From an uncultured bacterium (GTDB taxonomy: Bacteria > Cyanobacteriota > Vampirovibrionia > Gastranaerophilales > Gastranaerophilaceae): DNA of 64,000 nt. Positions 35,302-43,318 of this stretch are shown here, piece by piece. Positions within the stretch are counted from its first letter, which is position 1, and each line of letters begins with the position of its first letter. Made by a program: the position numbers and the translations under genes. Under the pieces are notes generated by a model, which did not search any database, was not told the origin of the DNA, and worked only from the letters and a program-made list of their open reading frames with translations. Location: positions 223,827 to 287,826 of the forward strand of contig CADBUY010000002.1 in assembly GCA_902797965.1 (NCBI GenBank), written 5' to 3'.

Positions 35302-37077
35302 TTATACAAGATTTTTTATATCTTCAACGATTAAGTCGTTTTTCAAACGATATCTTGTATACAATTCGTCCATTGAAGTTCTGTCAGTAAATTCTTTATG
35401 AGAACCGTAGTTCAGAACTTTCATTGATGAATTTCCGTAAAATCTTGTAATTTTTTCACCAAATCCACCGTCTAATTCTCCGTCTTCAAGAGTTATGACT
35501 ACAGAATGGTTTGATTTTAGGCTTTCAAGCATTTCCTTATCAACGCCTGTAATAAATTTAGGATTAATTAAAGTTGCATTTATTCCGAGTTTTTCCTGTA
35601 ATAATGCTTTAACTTCTTTTCCTTTACCAAAGAATGAGCCTAAAGCAATAATTGCAACCTTTTCACCTTGTTCTACCATTTGGAATTTATTAAGGATTGA
35701 ATAATCTGTTTTATCTTCAACACCGGAATAAGTAATTGCAAAAGGAACTCTTATTGCAACAGGATAATCGTTTTGGTTAACAGACCAATCCAGCATTCTA
35801 ACATATTCTTCTTTACAAGTAGGAGCAAGATAAACCATATTGGGAATATTGCTGATTAAAGGAATATCAAATGTGCAAAGATGTGTAGCATCTGCGTTTG
35901 AAATTCCACCCCAGAAGATTAATAAAGTAGCAGGATTGTTATTCAATGCTAAATCCTGAGATAATTGGTCATAAGTTCTTTGAACAAAAGAGCTCATAAT
36001 TCCCAAGATTGGTTTTCCGCCTCTTTTTGCGATACCTGAAGCCATCGCAACTGCTTGTTGTTCTGCAATACCTGTGTCAACATAATGAATTCCGAGTTTA
36101 TCTCTGAAAGATTTATTCCAGCCAAAAACACCTGGAGTAGCTGCATTCATAGCCACTATAGGTTCACCGTCTGCAATTTTTTTCAGGATGTAATCTTTTG
36201 TTATTGATTCATAGCTTTCTTTGGGTTCACCACTTGGAGCATCATTTAAGTGATCAAGCGTGTTTGGCAGAATCCAGTGGAAAGGTTCTTTATCAACTTC
36301 AGCCGGCTTAAAACCTTTTCCTTTGATTGTATGCATGTGGATTAAAACAGGGTGGTCAGAATCTTTAACTTTTGTGAATGTTTCTATCAAACTTTCTATA
36401 TTATGACCATCTGAAATATAATGATACTCATAACCGAGAGCCTTAAAGAAATTATTTTCTACTTCGCCGTTATTTTCTCTTAGTTCCGTAAGCATATTAC
36501 AAATACCGCCTTGGTTTTCTGCAATAGACATATCATTATCATTAACAATAATAATTATATTGCTACCTAATGTTGCTGCATTATTTAAACCTTCTAATGC
36601 TTCACCGCCTGTTAAAGAACCATCTCCGATTATAGCAATAACATTCTCTTTACCGCCCACTAAATCACGTCCTTTGGCAAGACCTGTTGCGAGGCTTATG
36701 GAAGTAGATGTATGACCTACTTTGAACAGATCGTGATCAGTTTCTTCAGGAGCTGTATAACCTGTATATTTAAGATAGTTATCAGAATTCAAATAACCGT
36801 CTTTTCTTCCTGTCAAAATTTTGTGAGGATAACATTGGTGCGAAACATCAAAAACAATCTTATCAACAGGAGAATTAAACACATAGTGAAGAGCAACCGT
36901 TGCTTCTACCATACCTAAATTTGGTCCGAAGTGACCGCCAATAGTATTTACTTTCTTTATTATTAATTCTCTCATTTCTTGAGATAAATCATATAATTCA
37001 TTTATTCCCAATTCCTTTAAATCAGCAGGGGAATTAACTTTGTCTAAAACTCTTGTCATTGTCTCCGGCATAAACAT
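35302..37077 (-). CDS. dxs: 1-deoxy-D-xylulose-5-phosphate synthase, divergent type
   Basis: 591 aa, about 30 shorter than usual Dxs. Thiamine-diphosphate enzyme that starts the MEP isoprenoid pathway from pyruvate and glyceraldehyde-3-phosphate. Visible: TIGGHFGPNLGMVEATVALHYVF, FDVSHQCYPHKILTGR, VGHTSTSISLATGLA, TPP/Mg motif GDGSLTGGEALEGLNNA...NDNDMSI, and DTGIAEQQAVAMASGIA. Differs from canonical Dxs (GHQAYPHK becomes SHQCYPHK; GPTHQG region becomes DATHLCTFD), so it is a divergent subfamily and its substrate deserves caution. AGGAG-type site just before the start. Upstream neighbour (37086) is 8 bases away. Confidence 0.85.
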   Translation of the reverse strand: MFMPETMTRVLDKVNSPADLKELGINELYDLSQEMRELIIKKVNTIGGHFGPNLGMVEATVALHYVFNSPVDKIVFDVSHQCYPHKILTGRKDGYLNSDNYLKYTGYTAPEETDHDLFKVGHTSTSISLATGLAKGRDLVGGKENVIAIIGDGSLTGGEALEGLNNAATLGSNIIIIVNDNDMSIAENQGGICNMLTELRENNGEVENNFFKALGYEYHYISDGHNIESLIETFTKVKDSDHPVLIHMHTIKGKGFKPAEVDKEPFHWILPNTLDHLNDAPSGEPKESYESITKDYILKKIADGEPIVAMNAATPGVFGWNKSFRDKLGIHYVDTGIAEQQAVAMASGIAKRGGKPILGIMSSFVQRTYDQLSQDLALNNNPATLLIFWGGISNADATHLCTFDIPLISNIPNMVYLAPTCKEEYVRMLDWSVNQNDYPVAIRVPFAITYSGVEDKTDYSILNKFQMVEQGEKVAIIALGSFFGKGKEVKALLQEKLGINATLINPKFITGVDKEMLESLKSNHSVVITLEDGELDGGFGEKITRFYGNSSMKVLNYGSHKEFTDRTSMDELYTRYRLKNDLIVEDIKNLV

Positions 37078-37085
37078 CTCCTTTC

Positions 37086-37754
37086 CTATTTTTTAAATTT
37101 GAATTTTCCATTTATTAACATTTTATATGCAAATCTTTTCAACCAACCGCTTACCTTTGGAGTCACTTCTCCCTCTCTTATTTGATTATCCATAACCAGT
37201 TTGTATCTTGTAAGAATTGTCTTTGGATAGTCTTTTTTGAATTCACTGATTGACTTTGCAAAATTAATCTTTTCAAACCAGCTTGGTTTTAAAGTAACTT
37301 CATCCATGGAAATTCTTTTGGCTTTTATAATTCTATCTCTCAATTTACCTGTTTTCGGATATAATTTCCTCCAAGCAGCATTAAATTCTTTTTGGTGTTC
37401 AGAACCCAAAGCCATAGTATCATCTTCACCTATATATTCTGTATTTTTGTATAAATCAGCTGCATCTATACATTTCTTTGCATTAGTTAAAGAAATTCTG
37501 TAAAGAATTTCTCTTGAATTTGATATCGACGGTTCCAAAAATTCAGGCCCTGGAATTGCTGCAATCTCCTCCATCATTTTTATTGCCTGTTTCTGATGTT
37601 TTGATACACAATCTTGCAATAGTATTTTAGCAACAGAAGGATTTTTTTTACCCTCTTTAAAAAAATCATCCATACTGCTGTAAAATTTGCTGTCGTTGGT
37701 TTTATAATTAACATAAGCATTGTTAACACTATTTCTCACTACATCATAGTCCAT
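37086..37754 (-). CDS. Hypothetical helical protein upstream of dxs
   Basis: 222 aa, K/N/E-rich and mostly helical, no signal peptide or membrane segment, no recognisable motif. Same strand and 8 bases upstream of dxs, so probably co-transcribed. Not recognised. Confidence 0.65.
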   Translation of the reverse strand: MDYDVVRNSVNNAYVNYKTNDSKFYSSMDDFFKEGKKNPSVAKILLQDCVSKHQKQAIKMMEEIAAIPGPEFLEPSISNSREILYRISLTNAKKCIDAADLYKNTEYIGEDDTMALGSEHQKEFNAAWRKLYPKTGKLRDRIIKAKRISMDEVTLKPSWFEKINFAKSISEFKKDYPKTILTRYKLVMDNQIREGEVTPKVSGWLKRFAYKMLINGKFKFKK

Positions 37755-37798
37755 ACATACCCCTTACATATATACAACACCAATATTAGCATAAAATA

Positions 37799-38107
37799 TT
37801 AATTATGAAAATATTCGCTATTCCCAAGAAGCATATCTTTGCTCAAATCTTTTACCAAATCAGAAGATACAAACCAATTAATTTTCCCATCAGGATATTT
37901 TATATAGTGTTTAGTTGAACACATTGTAGAAACATAGCAGGCATCAATGATATTCATAAAAGAAATATCAACAGAAAATTCCTCACATCTCGCCTTATCG
38001 ATGTATGAATTAATATACTCAATTGCTAAATGCGGATTTTTTGTATTTGGGATTAAAATATCACCGCCCGAACAAACGGCAGCTGGGGTGCTATATTGAT
38101 GTGACAT
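37799..38107 (-). CDS. Small hypothetical protein
   Basis: 102 aa from ATG 38107 (MSHQYSTPAAVCSGGDIL), chosen because AAGGAAA lies about 9 bases upstream; an in-frame ATG at 38146 is 13 codons earlier. Alpha/beta, with IEYINSYIDKARCEEFSVDISFMNIIDACYVSTMCSTKHY resembling the strand-helix rhythm of STAS-like domains, but not enough to assign. Function unknown. Confidence 0.6.
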   Translation of the reverse strand: MSHQYSTPAAVCSGGDILIPNTKNPHLAIEYINSYIDKARCEEFSVDISFMNIIDACYVSTMCSTKHYIKYPDGKINWFVSSDLVKDLSKDMLLGNSEYFHN

Positions 38108-38199
38108 GTATATTTCCTTAACTATATAGTTAACGGCTGAAAACACACATTCTTAAATTTAAATTGCCTGATATCATCTAAATGTATGAGATAAAAAAG

Positions 38200-38644
38200 A
38201 ATAAAGCAGCTCATAAGCCGTGTTCTGTTTCTCAGCCGACTTCAAAACCCGAGGTTCGCTCTATCGGCAGGGAGTATAAATACTCCGATAATCATCTGTC
38301 TGGTATTAGGATTACTCCTAATCTCAAGCGATTTTCCAAGCTCGGCGGACACCTCAAACGCTTGTTTCAATCTTGCATCCGCTCGGGGGTTGCCTGGCAT
38401 ATACTTCTCAGTATATCCGGTGAGCTCTTACCTCACCTTTGCACCATCACCTGTGATTATGGAAACCCACAATCCATCGGTAGTCTTTTGGAACAGAAGT
38501 AACTAATATTTACCTCATTCCCTTTCTGTGGTCCGATCCACCGGCTCACGCCGTCCGGAGTTTCTCCGGCGAGCTGTCCTTGGATGCACGGACTTTCCTC
38601 ACAAGGTATTAATTTACCCCGCGCGATTATCCGACTGCTTTATT
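38200..38644 (-). ncRNA. rnpB: RNase P RNA, bacterial type A
   Basis: About 445 nt on the minus strand. The 5' part contains GAGGAAAGTCCGTGCATC (universal CR-I region); the 3' part contains ACAGAACACGGCTTATGAG (CR-V). P1 is formed by AATAAAGCAG (38635-38644) and CTGCTTTATT (38200-38209 read on minus). Conserved AGCAA-CCC-like and GAAACAAG elements are also visible. The catalytic RNA matures tRNA 5' ends. The final P1 strand runs into CTTTTTTA and can serve as terminator. It carries one TTTACCCC octamer near its 5' end. Confidence 0.95.
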
Positions 38645-38666
38645 CCGCTAATATTATATAATAAAA

Positions 38667-41030
38667 TTATTTAATTCTATATAATTTAGTTTTTTCAATT
38701 GCACCATTTAACTCATGTGCATCATTATCAAAGTCTAAATACACAAACCATCCGTCAGAAAGTCTTCCTATTATTTCCATTTCAGAATCTATCAACTCAT
38801 ACTTGGATATATCAACTTTTTGCATTCCGGGTCCCGCATAAATATGAACATTCGGTTGACCGACTTCTTTGCAAACTTTTTGAGCGTATTTGATAATCAT
38901 GTCTTTAATCTTATCGTTGTTTTGATATTTTGTTTGAAGTTCAATATCATCAAGAACCAACGAAAGTTCACCGTTAACTTTTGCAAAATACATCATAGTA
39001 TTACCAACTGCTTCATCGTTTGCAAGAACTTCGATTGCACCAATCGCTCTTGTAACAATATAGGACGGAGCAGACCACTCATTTGACTGACTGCCAAGCG
39101 CAGTACAACAATGTGAATCATTTCCTAAGCCAATTGAATGTTTGATATCCGCCATGTTTACTTTCTGCACTTTTATGTCAACTTTTTCTTTGTCCTTTAA
39201 TCTTTTAGCGCAATCAATTTCTTGTTTTCTTTGAAGCATAAAGTGACAATACAACGTATCACGCATTTTATCAGTAACTTGATTATTGCTTTCTACTGAC
39301 CAAAAAGTATTTGTATTTAATTCATTTTTTATTGCAGACATTATCGAATCTAAATCTGAAAATTCAATTACTCTATCATTAATAATAGGATATTTAAACC
39401 ATTCCTGCTGCCATATCTTCACTCCTATAGCCTTTAATGCTTTAAACATAATGTCTTTTTCTTTCTGTGGTATTGCAGACGTTTGATAAAGCAATAACAG
39501 ATCATCCATCATATTTTTGACAGCTTTTTTCTTTGCATCTTCTGCTCTTATTGTAACAGAACCTTTTACATACGAATTTTTATCTTCTCCAACCCATTTC
39601 TTATAGTTTATTTCATTTTCTTTAAATAATTTTTTTGTTTCATCATTGCAGACAAAATCATCAAGAATATCTGCCATTGACATGTTTGGGAATGTATAAT
39701 GATACTCAGTCAGTACTTCTAACAAAGCACTCATAGTATTCCAAAAATCTTCATCTGAAACAATAAGTTCATTTATGTATTTGCAGTTTGCCAAATCCAA
39801 CCAATCTGCGCATTGCTTATTATAGGTTAATCCGGCTCTTTCATATATTTTTTTGTTAATATTATCTATCCAAGCCTTATTATTTTCAGGAGATGAAGAA
39901 TTAATAAGTTCTATCATCTCTTTAACATCTTTGTTCAATTTTCTGGAATTTTTTTCATAATACATTTGAACATCATTACCTAATAAATCTTCCAAATCAC
40001 TTCCTTGCATAAGAAAAGTACCATCTTGTTGATGTTGGTATGTGCCGCTTTGTTCTATTACACCTTTTATATCATCAGGTAGAAACACATGATTTGTTCT
40101 ATAATGAGGACTTTTTATTATTGATGCAATTGTCCATACTTTATTAATAATCTCTTGTGGTGATAACTTAACTTTTTGGTTAATTAACTCACGCATTTTT
40201 CTTTGTTTGTCATTAATAGCTTGCATCAATTGAGAGATTGCAGAAGCATTTTCACCTGTTCTGTAAAGATTTTGTATCTCACTTCTTAACTCTTTTATTT
40301 TTACAGAATTTGATTTATCACCCTTTAATGCTTCTATTTTAGACAATAATTTTTCTCTCTTTGTTATGTTATCTTTTCCTAATAATTTGCCTATCTGCTT
40401 TTTATCTTTTTTTACATCTTCTTCTAAGTTTCTGTATTCATTTGAAACTTCCGGATTAATTTTCTTTTTCAATCTTTCCAAGTTTTTATTTGATACTGTT
40501 TTTATAAAATTGGAAATATTTTTACAGAAATTTTTAAAGCCCACATAATCCAGACTGAATGTATACTTCAAATTTCCCTGTCCAACCAGACTAAGTGCAT
40601 CAATCGTAGGAACATCAAGCACTGTTCTGGCAAGTTCATAATCAGTTAAGTCAGAATATCCGCCTCTCAGCAAATTTCTTTGAGCAAATGCATCTTTCAA
40701 CAGCTGTAAATGCTTATCCATAATTTTGGGGTCTTTACTTTTGCTATATAGCTCATCAAACACTAAAATAGAATTTTCTAATAAAGCTTCTTCTGTACAA
40801 TCTTCTTCCTTGTAATTTTGTAATTCTTGTAATTCATCTTCATCTAAACTCTCTTTATGATTTTTTGCATAAACAATGCCAGCTGCACCAACAGAAGCCA
40901 TCCATGCCATAACTTCAAGCATTGCTTTACCGCTATCACTATTCCAATTAACTCTGATTGGTCTTGCCATAAAATTTGGTATTTTCGCTGTTTGAGGGGA
41001 AGTATTATAAGTATAAAAATCGACTTTCAT
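38667..41030 (-). CDS. Large lineage-specific hypothetical protein with C-terminal cysteine/asparagine motif domain
   Basis: 787 aa. N-terminus MKVDFYTYNTSPQTAKIPNFMARPI carries the F-x-[AGS] motif. Residues 40-60 have a mildly hydrophobic Gly/Ala segment (AWMASVGAAGIVYA). The centre is helical and charged with a coiled-coil-like stretch (180-290). The last about 160 residues look like a domain: GLGNDSHCCTALGSQ...APSYIVTRAIGAIEVL...VGNTMMYFAKVNGELSLVLDDIEL. The CC pair and following strands could be a papain-like or transferase-type active site; I cannot assign it. AT-rich. Possibly a secreted or host-interacting protein; inference only. Confidence 0.65.
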   Translation of the reverse strand: MKVDFYTYNTSPQTAKIPNFMARPIRVNWNSDSGKAMLEVMAWMASVGAAGIVYAKNHKESLDEDELQELQNYKEEDCTEEALLENSILVFDELYSKSKDPKIMDKHLQLLKDAFAQRNLLRGGYSDLTDYELARTVLDVPTIDALSLVGQGNLKYTFSLDYVGFKNFCKNISNFIKTVSNKNLERLKKKINPEVSNEYRNLEEDVKKDKKQIGKLLGKDNITKREKLLSKIEALKGDKSNSVKIKELRSEIQNLYRTGENASAISQLMQAINDKQRKMRELINQKVKLSPQEIINKVWTIASIIKSPHYRTNHVFLPDDIKGVIEQSGTYQHQQDGTFLMQGSDLEDLLGNDVQMYYEKNSRKLNKDVKEMIELINSSSPENNKAWIDNINKKIYERAGLTYNKQCADWLDLANCKYINELIVSDEDFWNTMSALLEVLTEYHYTFPNMSMADILDDFVCNDETKKLFKENEINYKKWVGEDKNSYVKGSVTIRAEDAKKKAVKNMMDDLLLLYQTSAIPQKEKDIMFKALKAIGVKIWQQEWFKYPIINDRVIEFSDLDSIMSAIKNELNTNTFWSVESNNQVTDKMRDTLYCHFMLQRKQEIDCAKRLKDKEKVDIKVQKVNMADIKHSIGLGNDSHCCTALGSQSNEWSAPSYIVTRAIGAIEVLANDEAVGNTMMYFAKVNGELSLVLDDIELQTKYQNNDKIKDMIIKYAQKVCKEVGQPNVHIYAGPGMQKVDISKYELIDSEMEIIGRLSDGWFVYLDFDNDAHELNGAIEKTKLYRIK

Positions 41031-41067
41031 ACCTTATATAAAATCCGTAAAAAAAATTTTTGCTATA

Positions 41068-41095
41068 TTACATAAAAATATACATTTTGATGTAG
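41068..41095. repeat. Solo copy of the TACATCAAAATA-type palindrome
   Basis: TTACATAAAAATATA-CATTTTGATGTAG, the same palindrome that bounds elements A and B, here alone 38 bases upstream of the 787-aa gene. It may be a leftover element end or an operator. Confidence 0.5.
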
Positions 41096-41110
41096 TACCC
41101 TTATGTCCTA

Positions 41111-41139
41111 TTGCACAAAAATTTTAATTATGATAGAAT
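41111..41139 (+). promoter_or_regulatory. Promoter of the 41207-43238 gene group
   Basis: TTGCAC (41111-41116), 17-base spacer, TAGAAT (41134-41139): good sigma-70 match about 65 bases upstream of the small gene at 41207. Confidence 0.6.
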
Positions 41140-41206
41140 TAGTTTGCGGGAGAATAGATTATGCTTTAGTAATTATTACCCGTCTACATAATATAAAGAG
41201 GTGCTT

Positions 41207-41446
41207 ATGCAGGTATCAGCTGTAAATATGAATACTAACGGTTACAACATGTCAAACAGTATAAGTGTATATAATAACCGTTATAACGAACAGATAGGCG
41301 ATACTTCTTTTAATTCTTTAACCCCTTATGTATCAAGGAAATCAGCTTCTACAGAAAAACTTCCAATGGTTTTTGATAGTGTAAACCAGTGGAAGAATTT
41401 TTGTCATCAACGAATTTTAGGCGAAAAGCTTAATATTATTGCATAA
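41207..41446 (+). CDS. Small hypothetical protein upstream of ribF
   Basis: 79 aa from ATG 41207 with AGAGG 5 bases upstream (a GTG at 41201 overlaps that site). N/S/Y-rich N-terminus (MQVSAVNMNTNGYNMSN...), then DTSFNSLTPYVSRKS, comparable to the F-x-[AGS] motif, then a short helical end. Two bases separate its stop from ribF, so it leads a ribF operon. Not recognised. Confidence 0.6.
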   Translation: MQVSAVNMNTNGYNMSNSISVYNNRYNEQIGDTSFNSLTPYVSRKSASTEKLPMVFDSVNQWKNFCHQRILGEKLNIIA

Positions 41447-41448
41447 AA

Positions 41449-42291
41449 ATGAGTAATGGATTAGTTTTAGGATTTTTTGACGGAATTCATAAAGCTCACA
41501 GAGCTGTTATAGAATCTGCTTTTAAGCATGCGGATAATGTTATTGTAGTAACTTTTGATAAATCTCCGTCTGTGTATTTCAATCAAACAGAAGAGTATAT
41601 TCTATCAAGAAGAGATACAAAAAACAAAATGCAGTCTTTGGGTGTAAACACCATTGTCGAATTTAAATTCTCGGATATTGCAAAAGTGGAAGCAGAAGAG
41701 TATATAACAATGCTTGTCAATAAATATCATCCGGTATCAATATCAACAGGTTTTAATCATACATTCGGAAATGATAAAAAAGGTAATCCGAAAATGTTGA
41801 AGAAATTGAGTAAAAAACTTAATTTTAAATATGAATGTGTTGATGTAGTCATTGAAAATGATGAAGTAGTTAGTTCAACACTTATAAAAGATTATATAAG
41901 AAACGGTAATGTAGAATATGCAAATACCCTTTTGGAAAGTAATTTTATAGTAGACGGTATAGTAATAAAGGGCGAACAAATCGGCAGAACAATAGGTTTT
42001 CCTACGGCGAATATAAATTACCCAGAAAAAATAGTTAAACTGCCTTATGGAGTTTATTATGTGACTGTAAATGACAAAAAAGCCTTAATGAACTGGGGAG
42101 TAAAACCTACTGTCAATAATACCGGTGAGCCTGTGGCAGAAATTCATATTCTTGATTTTGATGGTAATTTATATGGACATTACCTCAGGGCTGAAGTTAT
42201 AAAACAGATTAGACCTGAGCAAAAATTTGATAATTTAAATGAACTAAAAAAACAAATAAAAAAGGATATCAAAGAATGCTTAAAATTGTAA
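41449..42291 (+). CDS. ribF: Bifunctional riboflavin kinase / FAD synthetase
   Basis: 280 aa (usual about 310). Converts riboflavin to FMN and FAD. Adenylyltransferase half: LVLGFFDGIHKAHRAVI near residue 4 (variant of GNFDGVHxGH), STGFNHTFGNDKKGN near 100, VSSTLIKDYIRNGNVEYAN near 140. Kinase half: GRTIGFPTANI near 182 (the GxPTAN motif), GVYYV, and MNWGVKPTVN. The N-terminus starts immediately at the first strand, shorter than usual. Overlaps the next gene by 16 bases. Confidence 0.95.
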   Translation: MSNGLVLGFFDGIHKAHRAVIESAFKHADNVIVVTFDKSPSVYFNQTEEYILSRRDTKNKMQSLGVNTIVEFKFSDIAKVEAEEYITMLVNKYHPVSISTGFNHTFGNDKKGNPKMLKKLSKKLNFKYECVDVVIENDEVVSSTLIKDYIRNGNVEYANTLLESNFIVDGIVIKGEQIGRTIGFPTANINYPEKIVKLPYGVYYVTVNDKKALMNWGVKPTVNNTGEPVAEIHILDFDGNLYGHYLRAEVIKQIRPEQKFDNLNELKKQIKKDIKECLKL

Positions 42292-43238
42292 TAATCGGAT
42301 ATGGTGAGATGTTTACAAATCTTATTGCAGGAACACTTGATTCAAACTGTGAGATTGTCGGCGTTCTGCGTCGTGAAACAATAAAGTACCACCCTATTAT
42401 AAGAAAATTTAAAGATACATTTATGCCGTCTGTGGATTACAATTACATTAAAAGTTACAAAATACCTGAAATATATGCACAGAGCGTAAATTCAAAACAG
42501 TTTAAAAAAGAGCTGTTAAAACTCAATCCTGATATCATTCTTGTTGGTTCTTGGGGTGAAAAAATATCAAAAGAAATATACGATATCCCCAAAATTGCGA
42601 CAATAAATGCTCACCCTTCTCTTCTACCAAAATACAGAGGACCTAATCCATATTATTGGGTAATAAAAAATCAAGAGCAGATGACCGGTGTTTCGTTCCA
42701 TCTTGTTGATGGAGACTATGACACAGGAGCTATTCTGGCACAGGAAGAGATTAAAATATACCCGTCAGATACAGGCAAGTCCTTAAAAGAAAGAACTGTT
42801 CTTGTGGCAAGAGGTGTTGTGTGCGAACTTCTGAAAGATTTGAGCGAAGATATTATAATTCCTCTTACTCAGGCTGAAGAAAAATCAACTTATTATTCTC
42901 ATCCGAGTGGTTTGGAATTGGATTTTAAAAGTACCGCCGAAGAGAATTATGCAACTGTAAGAGCTGCATATCCTTGGAGTGAGGCGTATTTCTATAACAA
43001 TGATAATACTTGTCTTGCTGTTCTTGCACAGGGAAGTGAGATTACAGAAAATAACTCTGAATATACTGAAGCCGGAACTATTGTTTCATGTGATTGGGAA
43101 ACAAAAGTTGTCGGAGTTTTATGCGGAAATAACAAGATTTTAAGAATGCGTATTGAACATTACAAAAGGTATGACAGACCGTTCACAAAATACTATCTGA
43201 AAAACGAAATTCATGTCGGATATAAAATTTATTGCTAG
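42276..43238 (+). CDS. Formyltransferase, Fmt-like
   Basis: 320 aa. Residues 80-180 hold the N10-formyl-THF transferase core: NAHPSLLPKYRGPNP near 110 (Asn and His of the active site, HxSLLPxxRG) and DGDYDTGAILAQEEI near 146 (catalytic Asp). The C-terminal domain (210-320) is compatible with the OB-type domain of methionyl-tRNA formyltransferase. The N-terminal Rossmann part differs from standard Fmt, so it may act on another substrate; no def gene is adjacent. Translationally coupled to ribF by a 16-base overlap. Confidence 0.8.
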   Translation: MLKIVIIGYGEMFTNLIAGTLDSNCEIVGVLRRETIKYHPIIRKFKDTFMPSVDYNYIKSYKIPEIYAQSVNSKQFKKELLKLNPDIILVGSWGEKISKEIYDIPKIATINAHPSLLPKYRGPNPYYWVIKNQEQMTGVSFHLVDGDYDTGAILAQEEIKIYPSDTGKSLKERTVLVARGVVCELLKDLSEDIIIPLTQAEEKSTYYSHPSGLELDFKSTAEENYATVRAAYPWSEAYFYNNDNTCLAVLAQGSEITENNSEYTEAGTIVSCDWETKVVGVLCGNNKILRMRIEHYKRYDRPFTKYYLKNEIHVGYKIYC

Positions 43239-43268
43239 GATTTCCAATTGTAAATTTTACGTTAAATT

Positions 43269-43298
43269 TTGTCACGAAATTGGCATGTTCATGATAAT
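43269..43298 (+). promoter_or_regulatory. Promoter of the acidic Tudor-domain protein gene
   Basis: TTGTCA (43269-43274), 18-base spacer, GATAAT (43293-43298), 20 bases before the start codon; GAGGG lies just upstream of ATG 43319. Confidence 0.5.
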
Positions 43299-43318
43299 AT
43301 CTTGAATGAGGGTATCTG

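Noticed and set aside
38182..38502. 106-codon plus-strand ORF
   Set aside because: It lies entirely inside the RNase P RNA gene on the opposite strand; conserved RNA elements explain the sequence.
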